From positions 1 through 64,000 of the forward strand of contig JACJWK010000012.1 in NCBI GenBank assembly GCA_020637195.1: a stretch of DNA of 64,000 bases, in the 5' to 3' direction. The position numbers and the translations under genes are program-made. Numbering within the stretch: the first letter of the stretch is position 1; each line of letters opens with the position of its first letter. Positions 50,701 to 58,705 of this stretch are shown one piece after another. The stretch is from Microthrixaceae bacterium. Its GTDB lineage: Bacteria > Actinomycetota > Acidimicrobiia > Acidimicrobiales > DATDAH01. A model generated the notes under the pieces. The model made no database searches. It was not told the DNA's origin and saw only the letters and a program-made list of their open reading frames with translations.

Positions 50701-52221
50701 TCATCCCGGGCGCGACGCCCCGACGGCGGCGGAGGCGGGCCAGGTCCGTCCGACGGGGATGCGCAGCTCGACCACGGTGCCCGACCCGGGACCGTCGCTC
50801 TTGTGCATGGAGATGCGCCCGCTGAGCTCGGTCTCGACGAGGGTGCGCACGATCGAGAGGCCGAGCCCCGACGATCCCTCCATGGTGAAGCCCGGCGGGA
50901 GGCCCGCGCCGTCGTCGACCACGGTGACGAGGAGCTCGCGCCCCTCGTAGCCGAGGCCGAGCACGACCTCGCCCGAGTGGGTGGCGCCGGCGCCCGGGTA
51001 CGCGTGCTCGACGACGTTCTGCAACAGCTCGGTGATGACCATGGCCAGGGGGGTGGCCACGGTGGCGGGCAGCTCGCCGGCATCGCCCTCGAGCCGGAAG
51101 TGCACGCGGTTGTCCGTCGGGAGCAGCCCCTCCTCGACCATGCGCAGCAGGGGTCGGAGGATGTCGACGAACGGGATCACCTCGCCCGCTTCCCGCGAGA
51201 GGATGTCGTGGACCAGCGCGATGGACTGGATGCGCTGGACCGACTCGTCCACCGCGGCGCGGGCCTCGGGGCTCGAGAGGCGCCGGCCCTGGAGGCGCAG
51301 CAGCGACGAGATGGTCTGGAGGTTGTTCTTCACCCGGTGGTGGATCTCGCGGATGGTCGCCTCCTTGGACAGCAGGAGGCGGTCCCGGCGGCGCAGCTCG
51401 GAGATGTCGCGCAGCAGCACCAGCGCGCCCGACACCTCGCCCCGCTCGATCAGCGGGATGCAGGAGATGACGACGGTGATGCCGGCCCCGCGCTCGATCT
51501 CCTCGGTCACCGGGATGGCGAAGGACCAGGCCGTGCGGGCGATGTCGTCGCCCAGGCCGAGCTCGGCGAGGTGCCGGCCGTCGAGGCTGGCGTGGATCCC
51601 GATCCGGTGCAGGGCCGAGACCCCGTTCGGCGACGTGAACTCGATGCGCCCCGAGCGGTCGAGCACGATGGTGCCGTCGCCCACCCGGGGGTTCTCCTCC
51701 GAGCGGCTGTGCTCGTCGGCGAAGGGGAAGTCGCCCGACGAGATCATCTGCGCGAAGCGGTTGAACAGCTCGACGTAGGTCCGCTCGAGCTCGCCCGGCG
51801 GGCGGCCGATCGAGGGCGTCGACTCGCGGGTGAGCACGCCGAGGATGCGGCCGTCGTGGCGGACCGGGATGCACTGCACGCGCACCCGCTCGCGCAGCGC
51901 GGCCACGTCGAGCTCGCCCTCGATGAGCTCGTCGCGGCGGTACGAGCGGGCCACCTGCGGTCGGTCGCCCTCGGTGACGGTCACGCCCACCCAGTCGCTG
52001 CGGTACAGCGTCTGGCTGGTGGTCGGGCGGATCTGGCCGAGGATGACGAAGCGGTCCTCGTCGCTCTCGACCCCGTCGCCCGCCACCGGGGCGAACAGCA
52101 ACAGGTCGGCGAAGCAGAGGTCGGCGAGCAGGCCCCAGTTGGCCACGAGGCGCTGGAGGTGGACGACGTCGTCCTCCCGCAGCGACGTCTGGGCACGCGC
52201 CAGGTCGGCGAGGCTCGGCAT
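50701..52221 (-). CDS. PdtaS-like sensor histidine kinase
   Basis: The 506-residue soluble kinase has an N-terminal GAF-like domain (about 5-150), a PAS domain (about 175-275), a HisKA_2 dimerisation domain with EIHHRVKNNLQT (phospho-acceptor His near 293) and an HATPase_c domain with N box ELLQNVVEHAY, GDG-like VVDDGAGLP and GLGLSIV. This order equals that of PdtaS, which signals to the RNA-binding antiterminator PdtaR. No PdtaR gene is in the window. TAGCAT six bases before the ATG suggests a leaderless transcript. Confidence 0.93.
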   Translation of the reverse strand: MPSLADLARAQTSLREDDVVHLQRLVANWGLLADLCFADLLLFAPVAGDGVESDEDRFVILGQIRPTTSQTLYRSDWVGVTVTEGDRPQVARSYRRDELIEGELDVAALRERVRVQCIPVRHDGRILGVLTRESTPSIGRPPGELERTYVELFNRFAQMISSGDFPFADEHSRSEENPRVGDGTIVLDRSGRIEFTSPNGVSALHRIGIHASLDGRHLAELGLGDDIARTAWSFAIPVTEEIERGAGITVVISCIPLIERGEVSGALVLLRDISELRRRDRLLLSKEATIREIHHRVKNNLQTISSLLRLQGRRLSSPEARAAVDESVQRIQSIALVHDILSREAGEVIPFVDILRPLLRMVEEGLLPTDNRVHFRLEGDAGELPATVATPLAMVITELLQNVVEHAYPGAGATHSGEVVLGLGYEGRELLVTVVDDGAGLPPGFTMEGSSGLGLSIVRTLVETELSGRISMHKSDGPGSGTVVELRIPVGRTWPASAAVGASRPG

Positions 52222-52227
52222 GGCCGA

Positions 52228-52233
52228 ATGCTA
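52228..52233 (-). promoter_or_regulatory. Putative -10 box (TAGCAT) of the PdtaS-like gene
   Basis: TAGCAT on the minus strand is six bases before the ATG at 52221; no ribosome binding site is visible. Confidence 0.45.
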
Positions 52234-52332
52234 CGGCGCGCTCTCGCCGCGGGGCGCGACGGGCCGACCGCGGGTCCGGGCGCTCCTCCGGGAGCAGAGC
52301 ACGACCTCCGGCGGACGACGGGCGCCGGGGGG

Positions 52333-52338
52333 TACGGT
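52333..52338 (+). promoter_or_regulatory. Putative -10 box (TACGGT) of the 135-residue hypothetical gene
   Basis: TACGGT lies nine bases before the ATG at 52348. It is divergent from the kinase promoter about 100 bases away. Confidence 0.4.
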
Positions 52339-52347
52339 CCGGAAGCG

Positions 52348-52755
52348 ATGGCCGTCGAGTTCTTCCCCTACCGGTTCGACAAGCGCTTCGCCGCGATGTG
52401 GCTGCCCTTCGGGGCGCGTCCGGGCCGCGACGGGGTGCACGTGGGCGACGACCGCCTGCGCGCCACCTTCGGCTTCCTGCGCCTCGACACCGCGCTCGAC
52501 AACGTGGCCGGTGGCCACGTCACCGAGGGCTACCGGTGGTGGACCGCGGTCGGGCCCCGGCAGTCCTTCGCCGACGACGGCCTCACGTTCGGCACGAACC
52601 ACGACCGCGGCGTGTGCATCCACTTCCACGAGCGGGTCCGCGCCACGCTGAGCGTGCGCGCCCACTCGGCCCTCACCGTCACCGTGGACGACTGCGACGG
52701 CCTCCTCGACGCGATCGGCCGCGACGAGCCGCCCCCGCCCGACGGCGAGGCGTGA
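52348..52755 (+). CDS. Hypothetical protein
   Basis: This 135-residue soluble protein has a beta-rich pattern with many aromatic residues (VEFFPYRFDKRFAAMWLPFG at the start; EGYRWWTAVGPRQSF in the middle). It ends in an acidic Pro-rich tail. There is no signal peptide or membrane segment, and a single CIHFHERV stretch holds Cys and two His. No family is recognised. Alternating strands suggest a small beta-barrel such as a lipocalin/START-like or nitrobindin-like fold, which is only a guess. It converges with the cupredoxin gene. Confidence 0.7.
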   Translation: MAVEFFPYRFDKRFAAMWLPFGARPGRDGVHVGDDRLRATFGFLRLDTALDNVAGGHVTEGYRWWTAVGPRQSFADDGLTFGTNHDRGVCIHFHERVRATLSVRAHSALTVTVDDCDGLLDAIGRDEPPPPDGEA

Positions 52756-52782
52756 CCCCGGCCGACCCTCGGGCGCCCGGGC

Positions 52783-53721
52783 TCAGAACGAGGTCGGCGG
52801 AGCGGGCTCGCGCCGCCCCCGGGGCACGAGTGCCACGAGCACCGCGCCGAGGCCCAGGAGCAGGACCACCCCCGCCGCCAGCAGGCCCCCCACGCCGTCG
52901 TCGTCGTTCGTGACGGCCGGCGCCGCGGTCTCGCCACCGTCGCCGCCGTCGTCGCCGGCCACGGTGGTCGCGGGGGCCTCGGTGGTGGGCGGTGACGGGT
53001 CGACCACGCGCAGGACGCCGCGCATCTCGTCGGGGAAGAACTCGCAGAAGTACTCGAACGTGCCCGCCTCGTCGGCCACCACCTCGGCGCTGGTGCCCGC
53101 GAAGCGGCCCTGCTCGGCGCCCGGCTCGATCGTGCCCGTGGACAGCGCCCCGTCCGCGGCGACGAGCGAGTGCTGGAGGCCGCCGACGTTGGCCACGGTG
53201 AGCGTCGTGCCGACCTCGACCTCGAGCTCGGCGGGGTCGAAGCGCCGGCTCTCGCCCTCGCGGAACTCGTCGTAGGCCTGCACCCGCACGACGGACGACG
53301 CCTGGCCACCCTCGCCCACGTCGACCACCGCGTTCATGGTCGAGGGGTTGATGCGGCAGAAGATCTCGTAGCGGCCGGGCACGGTGAAGGTGACCTCACC
53401 GCTGGTGCCGGGCGCGATCTCGCCGGTGTCGAAGGTGCCGCCGCGGTCGGTGATGGTGTGGGGCAGCTCGGAGCCGTTGGGGAACACGATCGTGTCCCCC
53501 ACGGTGACGGGCTCGTCGGGCACGGTGATGCCGAAGCTGAAGATCTCGCCCTGGTGCTCGCGGGCATCGGCGGCGCCCTGCGCCGCCGCCGGTGGCGCCA
53601 CGCCGATCACGGGGACCACCAGCAGTGCCGGCGTGAGGACCAGGGCCGACACCGTGGCGAGCGCGGCCGCGGCGACCCCCGCGCGCACGACCGCGACGCC
53701 GCGGGCCAGGCGCCGGCCCAT
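52783..53721 (-). CDS. Exported double cupredoxin-domain protein
   Basis: The 312-residue protein has a signal peptide or N-terminal membrane anchor (about 10-45), two plastocyanin-like domains (about 50-140 and 145-240), a Thr/Asp/Gly-rich linker and a C-terminal membrane helix (about 285-305). Each domain shows one His (LPHTITD; LQHSLVAA) and a later Cys and Met (FCRINPSTM; FCEFFPDEM). The His normally found between Cys and Met in type 1 copper sites is Asn in the first and Phe in the second. It follows the cytochrome c gene by one base. An electron-transfer or copper-handling role on the outer face is likely. Confidence 0.88.
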   Translation of the reverse strand: MGRRLARGVAVVRAGVAAAALATVSALVLTPALLVVPVIGVAPPAAAQGAADAREHQGEIFSFGITVPDEPVTVGDTIVFPNGSELPHTITDRGGTFDTGEIAPGTSGEVTFTVPGRYEIFCRINPSTMNAVVDVGEGGQASSVVRVQAYDEFREGESRRFDPAELEVEVGTTLTVANVGGLQHSLVAADGALSTGTIEPGAEQGRFAGTSAEVVADEAGTFEYFCEFFPDEMRGVLRVVDPSPPTTEAPATTVAGDDGGDGGETAAPAVTNDDDGVGGLLAAGVVLLLGLGAVLVALVPRGRREPAPPTSF

Positions 53722-53722
53722 C

Positions 53723-54115
53723 TCAGAGCGACCTCGTGTACTCGACGACGGCATCGATCTCCTCGGGGCTGAGGCGGTCGCCGAACGACGGCATGCCGCC
53801 TCGGCCCTCGGCCACCACCTGGACCTGGTCGGCCTCGTCGGGGAAGGCGGCCACCACGGCGCCGCCGGCCAGCGCCGGGCCGATGCCGCCGCTGCCGTCG
53901 GCCGCGTGGCACGTGGCGCACTGGGCCGCGTAGACCGCGGCCCCGTCGACCGCTCCACCGCCCCCGGCACCCGCGTCCGCCGCGGGAGCGGCGGCGGGGG
54001 CCTCGGGCTCGTTGGTGAACAGCAGCACCAGGGTGGCGGCCGTGGCCACCACGGCGAGCACCTCGACGACGGCCACGACGAGGCCGAGCGGCGTGCGCGA
54101 CCCCGAGGCGCTCAT
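53723..54115 (-). CDS. Membrane-anchored class I cytochrome c
   Basis: The 130-residue protein has an N-terminal helix (about 10-33) as uncleaved anchor, a Gly/Ala/Pro linker and a monohaem domain with CATCH (about 66-70) and a likely axial Met in GMPSFGD near 107. It is the size of small electron-carrier domains such as cytochrome cbb3 subunit III. It lies between the DUF6529-like and cupredoxin genes, spaced seven and one base, so the three form an operon that probably moves electrons across or along the membrane. Confidence 0.92.
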   Translation of the reverse strand: MSASGSRTPLGLVVAVVEVLAVVATAATLVLLFTNEPEAPAAAPAADAGAGGGGAVDGAAVYAAQCATCHAADGSGGIGPALAGGAVVAAFPDEADQVQVVAEGRGGMPSFGDRLSPEEIDAVVEYTRSL

Positions 54116-54122
54116 CGGGGCC

Positions 54123-54689
54123 TCACCGCAGGGCCCCGTCGAAGGTGGTGAAGAACCAGAAGCTGCTCGTGAACCAGAGGACGACGAGCAGGGTGAACAC
54201 GGTGCCGCCGACCGCAGGGAGCACCCAGCCGATCCGGTGGATGCGCACCGCGCTCACCTTGACGACGAACGCCCCGTAGAAGAGGCACCCGGCCACCGAG
54301 TGGACGAAGACGCGGTCGACGCCGACCTCGGTGTCGAAGCCGATCGACCAGAGGCAGTGGTACGCCACCGGCAGCGTGCACACGAAGGCGAGCGTGCCGG
54401 TGAGGCGGTGGATGTCGCCCAGCCAGGGCGGGGCCGGCGTGCGGAAGCGGCCGTACATGCGCAGCGCGCTGACCAGCTGCGCCACCGCGAACAGGACCGC
54501 CAGCGTGGCCGCCCACACCTTGAACTGGAGCTGACCCGAGAAGAAGGCGGTGAGCGCCGTCTCGCCGGTGGGATCGTGGACCCGGCCGTAGGTGCCCAGG
54601 AGCACCGCGGTGGCGGCACCGGCGAGGAACACGCCGGCCGCGATGCCGGTGCCCCTCGACTGCTCCGACTCGATCGTCGCTCCCGCCAC
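54123..54689 (-). CDS. Five-helix membrane protein (DUF6529-like)
   Basis: The 188-residue protein has about five membrane helices. Several His residues lie within or near them: IHRLTG, AYHCLWS and FVHSVAG, plus IHRIGW. Such His pairs resemble the haem b ligands of cytochrome b561-type proteins, but I infer this from pattern alone. I think it belongs to the DUF6529 family. It is first in the operon with cytochrome c and cupredoxin; GGGGGGA is close to the GTG. TACAGT further upstream may be the promoter. Confidence 0.75.
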   Translation of the reverse strand: MAGATIESEQSRGTGIAAGVFLAGAATAVLLGTYGRVHDPTGETALTAFFSGQLQFKVWAATLAVLFAVAQLVSALRMYGRFRTPAPPWLGDIHRLTGTLAFVCTLPVAYHCLWSIGFDTEVGVDRVFVHSVAGCLFYGAFVVKVSAVRIHRIGWVLPAVGGTVFTLLVVLWFTSSFWFFTTFDGALR

Positions 54690-54784
54690 GTCCCCCCTGG
54701 GTCCGCCGGGCCCCCCGGCCCGCGCTCACCGCCGACTGTAGGTGACGCCGTCCCCCGCTGCTCGCCAGGGACCGGAACGCGCCC

Positions 54785-55447
54785 TCAGAACGGGCTCGGC
54801 GGCGCCACCCGGGCAGGATCGACGGCGACCTCGGCCCGCCGGACGTACCACCGCACCACCCAGGGCGAGCCGAACCAGGCCCCGGCCACCGACGCCGCCC
54901 AGATGCCACCGATCAGCACCATCGCGCCGACGTCGGACACACCGCCGCTGAAGAGGAGGGGGATGAACAGCGCGACGAGGCCCACCCCCAGCACGCGGGC
55001 GACGAGGCGGGCCTTCGCCGCGCCGGGGTACGGCACCAGCGTGGCGGCGCACACCCCGGCGATCACCGGTCCGGCGACGATCGCGAGCATCACCCCGACG
55101 ATCGCTCCGGCCATCGGCCCCACCAGCAGGAAGCTCCACGCCTCGTCGCCGTTGTCGTCGGGGAAGGCCAGCAGCACGGCGACGAGCAGGAACCCGACCG
55201 TGGCGCCCCCGCCGACGCAGAGGAGCACCACCCGCCAGAGCACGTGGCCGAACACGCCACCCCGCCCGACCGCGACCCCCGACGGTGCGACCGCACCCCC
55301 TCCGGCCCCACCGGTCACCGGAGCCGCGGCCGGGGGCGGCACCATCGGGGCCGCGGGCCCCCACCTCGTGCCGTCCCACACCTGGCCGGTGGCGGGATGC
55401 ACCCACGCCCGCCCGTCCCAGACCGCCTCTCCCGACTGCTCGCTCAC
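54785..55447 (-). CDS. Multi-pass membrane protein with N-terminal DUF2510-like motif
   Basis: This 220-residue protein starts with a repeated W-D-G-[RT]-x-W element (VWDGRAWVHP, VWDGTRWGP) related to the DUF2510 short domain. A Pro/Ala/Gly linker and four to five membrane helices (about 65-195) follow, with a short basic tail. The function is unknown. GGAGG precedes the GTG. It is divergent from another DUF2510 gene and upstream of the cytochrome operon by about 95 bases. Confidence 0.78.
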   Translation of the reverse strand: MSEQSGEAVWDGRAWVHPATGQVWDGTRWGPAAPMVPPPAAAPVTGGAGGGAVAPSGVAVGRGGVFGHVLWRVVLLCVGGGATVGFLLVAVLLAFPDDNGDEAWSFLLVGPMAGAIVGVMLAIVAGPVIAGVCAATLVPYPGAAKARLVARVLGVGLVALFIPLLFSGGVSDVGAMVLIGGIWAASVAGAWFGSPWVVRWYVRRAEVAVDPARVAPPSPF

Positions 55448-55585
55448 TGGTCGACCTCCGGTCGGCTGACCCCGGTTCTACCGCGCGCCCGGCGGTCGCG
55501 CCCGGGCATGGCCCATCGACGGGAGGCGCGGACGTAGCGTGGTCCCGCGGCGGTGCGCCGCTCACGCGACGACGAGGTGAGCCAC

Positions 55586-56062
55586 ATGTCCGACAGCTCC
55601 TCCACACCGGGCACCCCGGCCGGGTGGTACCGGGACCCCTTCGGCCAGGCCGACGGCCGCTACTGGGACGGCACCCGCTGGTCCGACGCGGTGTCGCGCG
55701 GCGGCGTCACCCTCAAGGTGCCGCCCGACCCCGACCAGGCCGGCATCCCCCCGGTCCCCGGCACCGAGCTGCGACCGCCCGCGGCCGCCCCCTCGCCCGG
55801 CTACGCGGGCGCCTCGCAACCCGCCCCGTCGGCGCCGTCGCGCTCGGGCACCGGCGTCATCGTCGCGGTCGTGCTCGTGGTCATCGTCGTCGCCGGCGTG
55901 GCGTTCCTCTTGTTCCGCGACGACGGCGGCGACGACTCGCCCACCACCCCGTCCTCGGTCGCCCCGCCCGTCACCGAGGTGCAGCCGACGACGCCGTCCA
56001 CCACGGCCGCCCCGCCGGTGACCGAGACGCCGGCCACCACGCCGAGCACCGCCGCGCCCTGA
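55586..56062 (+). CDS. DUF2510 one-pass membrane protein
   Basis: The 158-residue protein has an N-terminal DUF2510 motif (PAGWYRDPFGQADGRYWDGTRWSD, residues about 11-34), a Pro-rich linker, one membrane helix (about 90-110) and an extracellular Thr/Pro tail. DUF2510 occurs at the N-terminus of many actinobacterial membrane proteins and may bind a cytosolic partner; no role is proven. The ATG with AGGTGA upstream is used instead of the GTG 11 codons before. Confidence 0.85.
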   Translation: MSDSSSTPGTPAGWYRDPFGQADGRYWDGTRWSDAVSRGGVTLKVPPDPDQAGIPPVPGTELRPPAAAPSPGYAGASQPAPSAPSRSGTGVIVAVVLVVIVVAGVAFLLFRDDGGDDSPTTPSSVAPPVTEVQPTTPSTTAAPPVTETPATTPSTAAP

Positions 56063-56071
56063 CCGGGCGCC

Positions 56072-58204
56072 TCAGGGCGCGTAGCGGTTCGGCTCGCCCT
56101 CGACGTTCGTGTCAGGGATCACCGACACGCTCGAGTAGCACATCTCGTCCACGGTCCCCTCGTTCCACGTGATGTAGCGGGGCTCGGGCATCTCGGCCAG
56201 GGTGCGGTCCCAGGTGCACTCGAAGCGCAGGACGTCCCCCTCCTCGATCCGGATCGTCTCGGTGGGCTCGTAGTAGAGCTGCCAGTCGAAGCTCCAGCGC
56301 GGGATGTCGAGCAGGACGCGCTCGTCGGGCGTGTCGGGGTTGAGCGTCATGCGGTAGGCGGCGCCGAACTCGTGCATGTGCCCGAGCACCGACGCGAGGG
56401 TGCCGACGTTGCGGGCCCGCATGTCGCAGGAGCTGCCGAACCGGGTGCCGTCGAGGTCGTCGTAGTCGTCGACGGTGCCGCCACAGGCGCGGACGAGGGC
56501 GTCGGGGATGAACCGGGCCTCGAACCCGTAGTTGTCGGCGATCTCGTCGAGCATCGCCTCCCGGTCGCAGAGGCGTCCCTCCTCCTCGGGGGTGCAGGGC
56601 CCCTCCGCCGGCGTGAGGTAGACGCTGCCGGTGATCGAGGTCATGGGCTCGTCGAGCGCCTCGACCTCCTCGGTGCTGAGGGTGTCGAGCACGAGCGTCG
56701 AACGGTCGGGCGGGTTCTCGTGGTCGAAGTGGTAGTGGATCTGGTTGACGATGAAGTCGCCCGGCTCGAGGAAGAGCCCCACGCCGTCGGGGTACACGCG
56801 CGGCTGCTGGCCCGGCGCCCAGCCGCCGATGGAGACGACACCCGGCGTCCGCATCCCGGAGCGGCCGAAGCACTGCCAGCCGGCCCGGCCGTCGGAGCCG
56901 TCGAGCTCGAGCGCCTCCTCCATGCCCGCGGCCGGGACCTTGTAGATGATCGAGTGGTGGACGATCGACTCCTCGTCGGGCTCGAAGCCCATGCCGGTGA
57001 CCCACTCGCCGTCGCCCTCGGGGTCGGCGACCTCGTGGATCTGGCAGCGGTAGTCGTCCTTCACGTCGAGGTCGCCGACGTACGCGCCGCGCGACGGCAG
57101 CACCTGGTCGCGCTCGATGGGCTGGAACGGCTCGTCGTCGGCGTCGAGGGGGGTCTCGGGGTCGACGTCGAGGCCGCCGCCGGCGTCGGCCCACTCGGCG
57201 ATCGTGGCGATCTCGTCGTCGGTCAGCGAGAAGTCGTGCTGGAAGTCGATGCTCTGGTCCGAGGCCGGCCACGGCGGCATGTAGCGGGTCTCGGTGACGA
57301 AGGCGAGGTCCTCGGCGATCTCGGCGGCATCGCCGGCGGTGGCGAGCTCGACGGTGCTGAAGCCGGGCTCGCCCTCGTCGTGGCAGCTCACGCAGCGCGA
57401 CTCGAGGATGGGCTGCACCGTCTCGGTGAACGCCCCCTCGGGGATCTCCCGGGCGGCGACCGCCTGGTCGCCGCCGGCGGGGGGCGGCTCGTCGACGTCG
57501 GTGCGCTCGGCCACCACGTCGAGCTCGAAGCGGGCCTCGTCGCCGGTGTGGGCGAGGGCCGGGACGTGGATGGGGCCGACGTCGTAGGTGGAGAGGGTGA
57601 CGGTGCCCGAGAGCGAGGCCTCGAGCGCGTCCTCGGTGACCGTGGCGGTGCCGGTGAACGTGACCGGGGCCGTGGTCTCCTTGATGGTGAGGTCGCCGGT
57701 GACGGTGAGCTCGGCCGTCGTCTCGTCGTCGACGGCGTCGGGCAGGCCCTCGATCTCCGTGGCCCGGAAGGTGGCGTAGGGGAAGTGGGTGGACTCGAGG
57801 AAGTCGTGGCGGATGCGCTTGTCACGCAGGCGCGAGTCGGACTCGAACTGCTCGACGTTCATGACGATCGTGCCCATCCGGCTCTGCGCCGGGTCGTCCA
57901 CGTTGACGGCCAGGTCGCCGGCCACCGACGGCGTGGTTCCCCGCACGACGTTGGCGTCACCGGCGAGGTTCTCGTCGATCTCGTAGGTGAGCGTGGTGCC
58001 GTTGCCCGCGGTGATGCGGTAGAGGTGCTCGGCGTCGCCGTCGAGGCCCTCGAGCGCCGGGGCGAAGGCGCCCACGGTCTGCGCCTCGCCCTCCTCGAAC
58101 ACCCACATCCACTGGTCGCGCGACAGCCAGACGGCGCCGCCGACGAGCACCAGCAGCACCAGCGCGGCCGGAGACCTGACGAACCTGCCCACCCGACGTC
58201 GCAC
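56072..58204 (-). CDS. Fusion of YceI-like, cytochrome c-like and copper type II monooxygenase-like domains
   Basis: The 710-residue protein has one N-terminal membrane helix (about 10-28). A YceI-like lipocalin-type domain spans about 55-235, with LRDKRIRHDFLESTHFPYATF and LTVTGDLTIKETTAPVTF. Next comes a haem-binding segment with CVSCH near 273 and EWADAGGG. The large C-terminal part has VHHSIIY near 418, IHYHFDH near 490 and LGHMHEFG near 608. These follow the HH, HxH and late His/Met ligand pattern of ascorbate-dependent PHM/DBM monooxygenases. It is probably an extracytoplasmic redox enzyme. The combination is unusual. It converges with the DUF2510 gene. Confidence 0.82.
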   Translation of the reverse strand: MRRRVGRFVRSPAALVLLVLVGGAVWLSRDQWMWVFEEGEAQTVGAFAPALEGLDGDAEHLYRITAGNGTTLTYEIDENLAGDANVVRGTTPSVAGDLAVNVDDPAQSRMGTIVMNVEQFESDSRLRDKRIRHDFLESTHFPYATFRATEIEGLPDAVDDETTAELTVTGDLTIKETTAPVTFTGTATVTEDALEASLSGTVTLSTYDVGPIHVPALAHTGDEARFELDVVAERTDVDEPPPAGGDQAVAAREIPEGAFTETVQPILESRCVSCHDEGEPGFSTVELATAGDAAEIAEDLAFVTETRYMPPWPASDQSIDFQHDFSLTDDEIATIAEWADAGGGLDVDPETPLDADDEPFQPIERDQVLPSRGAYVGDLDVKDDYRCQIHEVADPEGDGEWVTGMGFEPDEESIVHHSIIYKVPAAGMEEALELDGSDGRAGWQCFGRSGMRTPGVVSIGGWAPGQQPRVYPDGVGLFLEPGDFIVNQIHYHFDHENPPDRSTLVLDTLSTEEVEALDEPMTSITGSVYLTPAEGPCTPEEEGRLCDREAMLDEIADNYGFEARFIPDALVRACGGTVDDYDDLDGTRFGSSCDMRARNVGTLASVLGHMHEFGAAYRMTLNPDTPDERVLLDIPRWSFDWQLYYEPTETIRIEEGDVLRFECTWDRTLAEMPEPRYITWNEGTVDEMCYSSVSVIPDTNVEGEPNRYAP

Positions 58205-58297
58205 GGGACCCCCCTGCTCGGCGCTGCGATCGAGGCCACCACTCTAGGGGGCGACCCCGCCGGGCCGGGCACCGGGACCGCCCGGCGGTGGTCGCCG

Positions 58298-58705
58298 CTA
58301 TCCCGGCGGGCCCTCGGCCCGCAGCAGTGCGAGCAGGACCTCCAGGGCCTCGTCGCGGTCGAACCCGGCCCGCAACAGCGCGAGCAGCCGCTCGTACTGG
58401 CGCTCGGCGAGCGCGTCGTCGTCCATCGGGACCGGCGGAGCGCCCGCCGCGGGGCAGGCCGCCGAGAGGTCCACGATCCGCCAGGCCTCGGGCACGTCGC
58501 AGAGCGCCCGCTCCCACACCGCCTCGGACACCGAGGGGTGCCCGAACACCTCGCCGCCGCCTTCGCTCACCAGGTGCACCCGACCGTCGCCGCGGTCGAG
58601 GACGGTGAAGCACATGTCGTAGCCGGCGCCGGCGTCGCCGATCCGCACCTCCGGCTCACCGGGGTCGGCCGCGCCGAGGGGCTCGCGGGGGTCGTCGGGG
58701 ATCAT
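58298..58705 (-). CDS. Hypothetical protein, paralogue of the protein at 32827-33291
   Basis: The 135-residue acidic protein starts at an ATG that overlaps the stop of the NYN gene (ATGA). It shares two conserved blocks with the protein at 32827: VHLVSE followed by HPSVSEAVWERALCDVP and W-x-I-V-D-L (about 42-80), and FDRDEALEVLLALL near the C-terminus. Residues between are variable and Pro/Ala-rich. No family name is known to me. Both copies follow, in coupled form, genes for nucleic-acid-acting proteins. Confidence 0.75.
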   Translation of the reverse strand: MIPDDPREPLGAADPGEPEVRIGDAGAGYDMCFTVLDRGDGRVHLVSEGGGEVFGHPSVSEAVWERALCDVPEAWRIVDLSAACPAAGAPPVPMDDDALAERQYERLLALLRAGFDRDEALEVLLALLRAEGPPG

